Of a stretch of DNA of 8,754 nucleotides, positions 7,059-8,754 are shown piece after piece. This DNA comes from an uncultured Treponema sp. Lineage in GTDB: Bacteria; Spirochaetota; Spirochaetia; Treponematales; Treponemataceae. The stretch covers positions 1-8,754 of the forward strand of contig CALAEZ010000227.1 of NCBI GenBank assembly GCA_937891125.1, in the 5' to 3' direction. Position numbers and translations under genes: made by a program. The notes under the pieces are model-generated. The model was not told the DNA's origin. It saw nothing but the letters and a program-made list of their open reading frames with translations, and searched no databases. How positions within the stretch are numbered: position 1 is the first letter of the stretch; every line of letters starts with the position of its first letter.

Positions 7059-7066
7059 GAGGAAGG
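7059..7066 (+). promoter_or_regulatory. ribosome binding site that decides the start of the gene after prfB
   Basis: GAGG at 7059-7062, within GAGGAAGG, lies 6 bases before the ATG at 7069. The alternative ATG at 7057 directly abuts the prfB stop and has no Shine-Dalgarno sequence; it overlaps this site. The start at 7069 is therefore preferred. Confidence 0.65.
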
Positions 7067-7068
7067 CT

Positions 7069-7980
7069 ATGGCTGGCGAAAAAAAACGGAATATTCTGCT
7101 TGCACTTTTTGTTGCATTTTTTTCTTTGCAGCTTTCTGCACAAGATGCAATGCGTCCTATTATTCGCCAGCTGACAGCGGAGAGCGTTTCACAAACGCAC
7201 ATTGAGCTTCGCTGGAAGCTTCCTAAGGATGTTACAGCCACAGCGCTTGTTATATATCGCGACACACAGCCGATAGCGACAAAGGCTCAGATTGAAAGCC
7301 TTGCGCCGCTTGCAGAAATACGAGGAAATGCGAACTACTACATAGACACCGTAAAAAATTACAAAGCGTATTACTACGCCGTTCTTGCAAAGGACGCAAA
7401 CGCCAAGCTCTGCGACATCGTGCTTCCGTCAATAAATGCAACTGCCGCTGGCGTACAGGTAGAACGCCCGGTGCGCAATGAAATAGCTGACAAGGAATTA
7501 GAAGAAGAAAAGCTGTATGCTGACGGACAAAAAAGAGAGGTTCCGCTTCCCTACCTGAACATGCTTACCGATTTGCATAAAAAGCCAAATCAGCTCAAGG
7601 CTGAGGTTATGCAAGCAGGTAAAGAGCTTGCACAGGGACATGAAAAGGCAACGCATGAAAAGCTTTCGCCGCATATTTTTGACGAAGACATGCTTTCGCC
7701 TGCCGGTGGCGATGCATACTACCTGTTTGAAATACTAAAAACATCGTTTATTAAGCGCGACTACGCAGCCTCGGTAACGTCACTCCAGACATTTCTGGGT
7801 GTTAACCGCTCTGAAGCCGTTACCTTTCGGGCAGCCTTCTATTTAGGAGAGGCGCTCTATTACTGTGGTCGCTATCGGCAGGCGCTTATGATGTTTTTAT
7901 ATGTCGAAGAAGAAGCGCCAGCGCTTGCAAAAAAATGGATTCAGTCCACGCTTGATTTATACGAGCCCCCCACTACTTAA
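7069..7980 (+). CDS. secreted protein with FN3-like and TPR-like regions, function unknown
   Basis: A 303-residue protein, not recognised as a named family. Residues 1-24 are a clear Sec signal peptide (KKR, hydrophobic core, cleavage after L-S-A), so it is periplasmic or outer-membrane associated. Residues ~29-109 look like a fibronectin type III-like sandwich (SQTHIELRWKLP, then VIYRDTQPI and YKAYYYAVLAKD, the usual W...Y...Y.V.A pattern). Residues ~135-205 are charged, probably helical (E-L-E-E-E-K). Residues ~215-298 are helical with TPR-like features: A-A-F-Y-L-G-E-A-L-Y-Y-C-G-R-Y-R-Q-A-L around 255-272. TPR-like helices usually mediate protein contacts. The start at 7069 has a good ribosome binding site; ATG 7057 would add four residues. 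It lies 12 bases after prfB, so it is likely in the same transcript though unrelated in function. Its 3' end overlaps the convergent gene by 8 bases. Confidence 0.75.
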   Translation: MAGEKKRNILLALFVAFFSLQLSAQDAMRPIIRQLTAESVSQTHIELRWKLPKDVTATALVIYRDTQPIATKAQIESLAPLAEIRGNANYYIDTVKNYKAYYYAVLAKDANAKLCDIVLPSINATAAGVQVERPVRNEIADKELEEEKLYADGQKREVPLPYLNMLTDLHKKPNQLKAEVMQAGKELAQGHEKATHEKLSPHIFDEDMLSPAGGDAYYLFEILKTSFIKRDYAASVTSLQTFLGVNRSEAVTFRAAFYLGEALYYCGRYRQALMMFLYVEEEAPALAKKWIQSTLDLYEPPTT

Positions 7981-8754
7981 TGCCCCGAATCAGATTGATA
8001 ATTGATGGCGTACGCACCAGCCCCAAATCCTCTGCAAAAATGCGTTTTTCCGCATTTTTTGCATCATCCTTGGTACCAAGCGCGCGGCGACCGTTTTCTG
8101 CAGCTGCAGGCGCGGTGTCAGCAGCAAGGGGATCGGGCTCGCTTCCTTCCGGCAGACTCTTAATCAGGATTTCGTCGCCCACGTTCACGCGGTCGTAAAA
8201 ACCGGGCTGTGTAAGCGTTCCCTGTGCAATTTCCTCACCAACCGCAGTAATGATAATCGTTGCAAGCTTATCCTTGTCAGCAACAACAACGCCTGGTCCC
8301 TTATCAGACACCTGCACGCTGCCCGCCTTTACCACATCAAGCACGGCGCCTGGTACCATGCCCTCCGTTTTACCAACGTCAACTAAGGTTTCATTTATGC
8401 TGCGGGCGATAATCTTACCACGCACAGGAAGCATATCAAGCAGGTTGCGCCGAAACGCACGTAAGACGCTCGTGTATCGGTTATTTCCCGTACGGAACAC
8501 ACTAAAGCGTTTTACCTCCGTGCCACTGCGCGCACTGTACACAATTGCGCCCAGGGACACCTCCCGCTCGCTTTCATCAACAGAGAGCGTAACAAAATAA
8601 TCCATGCCGTTCGTGCGCGCTGTGCGAAACGCTTCACCGTAGCCACTAACGGGGCTATGCTGCACGTAGACCGCAGTTGTTGCGACTCCACTAAAGATTT
8701 CCTTAATCATGCGGGCAGTAAACTCATCTGCATCGCTATGCACCAGCTGTACGT
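7973..8754 (-). CDS. FlgT-C-like protein, 5' truncated at the window edge
   Basis: The - strand frame stays open to the right edge (codons V-Q-L precede the GTG at 8743), so the N-terminus lies outside. About 259 residues are visible. Counting from the GTG: residues ~1-105 form an alpha/beta region (NGMDYFVTLSVDESEREVSL, then AIVYSARSGTEV) like the middle domains of LpoB/FlgT-type envelope proteins. Residues ~107-197 fit the C-terminal beta-barrel of flagellar assembly protein T: VRGKIIARSINETLVDVGKT, then EGMVPGAVLDVV, and a closing VNVGDEILI. Residues ~198-235 are an Ala/Asp-rich linker; the C-terminus (FAEDLGLVRTPSIINLIRGIK region, 236-256) is hydrophobic. FlgT in Vibrio belongs to the flagellar H ring; a similar fold here does not prove that role, and the similarity is a pattern judgement. 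It ends TAG at 7973-7975, 8 bases inside the convergent gene. Any promoter is beyond the window. Confidence 0.72.
   Translation of the reverse strand, partial: VQLVHSDADEFTARMIKEIFSGVATTAVYVQHSPVSGYGEAFRTARTNGMDYFVTLSVDESEREVSLGAIVYSARSGTEVKRFSVFRTGNNRYTSVLRAFRRNLLDMLPVRGKIIARSINETLVDVGKTEGMVPGAVLDVVKAGSVQVSDKGPGVVVADKDKLATIIITAVGEEIAQGTLTQPGFYDRVNVGDEILIKSLPEGSEPDPLAADTAPAAAENGRRALGTKDDAKNAEKRIFAEDLGLVRTPSIINLIRGIK
8036..8060 (+). terminator. intrinsic-terminator-like hairpin inside the opposing gene
   Basis: AAAAATGCG (8036-8044) and CGCATTTTT (8051-8059) form a perfect 9-bp stem with the loop TTTTTC, and the right arm runs into six T (8055-8060). With flanking TGC/GCA (8033-8035, 8061-8063) the dyad extends further with one bulged T. 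It lies 56 bases after the + strand stop at 7978-7980, within the coding region of the - strand gene, and its A/T arms make it terminator-like in both directions. Only three G-C pairs, so it may be weak. Confidence 0.45.

Noticed and set aside
7057..7068. ATG at 7057 as the start of the secreted protein after prfB.
   Set aside because: It abuts the prfB stop without a ribosome binding site and overlaps the GAGG that suits the ATG at 7069.
8250..8600. Open + strand frame of 116 codons opposite the FlgT-C-like gene.
   Set aside because: Ser/Thr/Arg-rich translation typical of an antisense shadow; the - strand frame has the coherent protein.

Overview
The window reads as a chromosomal segment of a spirochaete, most likely a Treponema of roughly balanced GC content. 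This assignment is an inference. It rests on the mix of c-di-GMP enzymes with large periplasmic sensors, short secreted proteins with TPR-like or flagellar-assembly-like folds, and protein style. No rRNA, tRNA, CRISPR array, IS element or phage gene is visible, so the region looks like ordinary chromosome.

Layout, left to right on the + strand: (1) the 3' end of a gene whose C-terminal half is a discoidin/F5-8-type-C-like carbohydrate-binding domain (1-731), ending in a perfect hairpin. (2) A 134-base gap with heptad repeats and a strong sigma-70-type promoter (797-825). (3) A 995-residue one-piece sensor-effector (866-3853): signal peptide, fourteen propeller blades, Y_Y_Y domain, one membrane helix and a cytoplasmic HD-GYP phosphodiesterase. 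(4) After a 39-base gap holding a dyad and a perfect TATAAT, a membrane protein with about seven helices, a GGDEF domain without its signature and an intact EAL phosphodiesterase domain (3893-5824). (5) A 97-base gap with short GC-rich repeats and a consensus promoter (5887-5915). (6) prfB (5922-7056), encoding release factor 2 through a programmed +1 frameshift at an in-frame TGA. (7) A secreted FN3/TPR-like protein of unknown function (7069-7980), probably cotranscribed with prfB. (8) On the - strand, the 3' part of a gene for a FlgT-C-like protein (7973-8754), overlapping its convergent neighbour by 8 bases and running off the right edge.

Genes 3 and 5 of the gene order (HD-GYP and EAL proteins) are two phosphodiesterases of unrelated chemistry that remove the same messenger, c-di-GMP, under two different sensors: a periplasmic double propeller and a multi-helix membrane domain. 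Together they look like a module that lowers c-di-GMP in response to outside signals. A carbohydrate-binding protein lies just upstream, and double propellers with Y_Y_Y are the input of the polysaccharide-sensing hybrid two-component systems of Bacteroides, so a glycan cue is a reasonable guess.

Two further points stand out. For both prfB and the EAL gene, the -10 element lies only 6-7 bases upstream of an ATG with no Shine-Dalgarno sequence, which predicts leaderless mRNAs. The only good terminator candidate for the prfB operon lies inside the coding region of the opposing gene.
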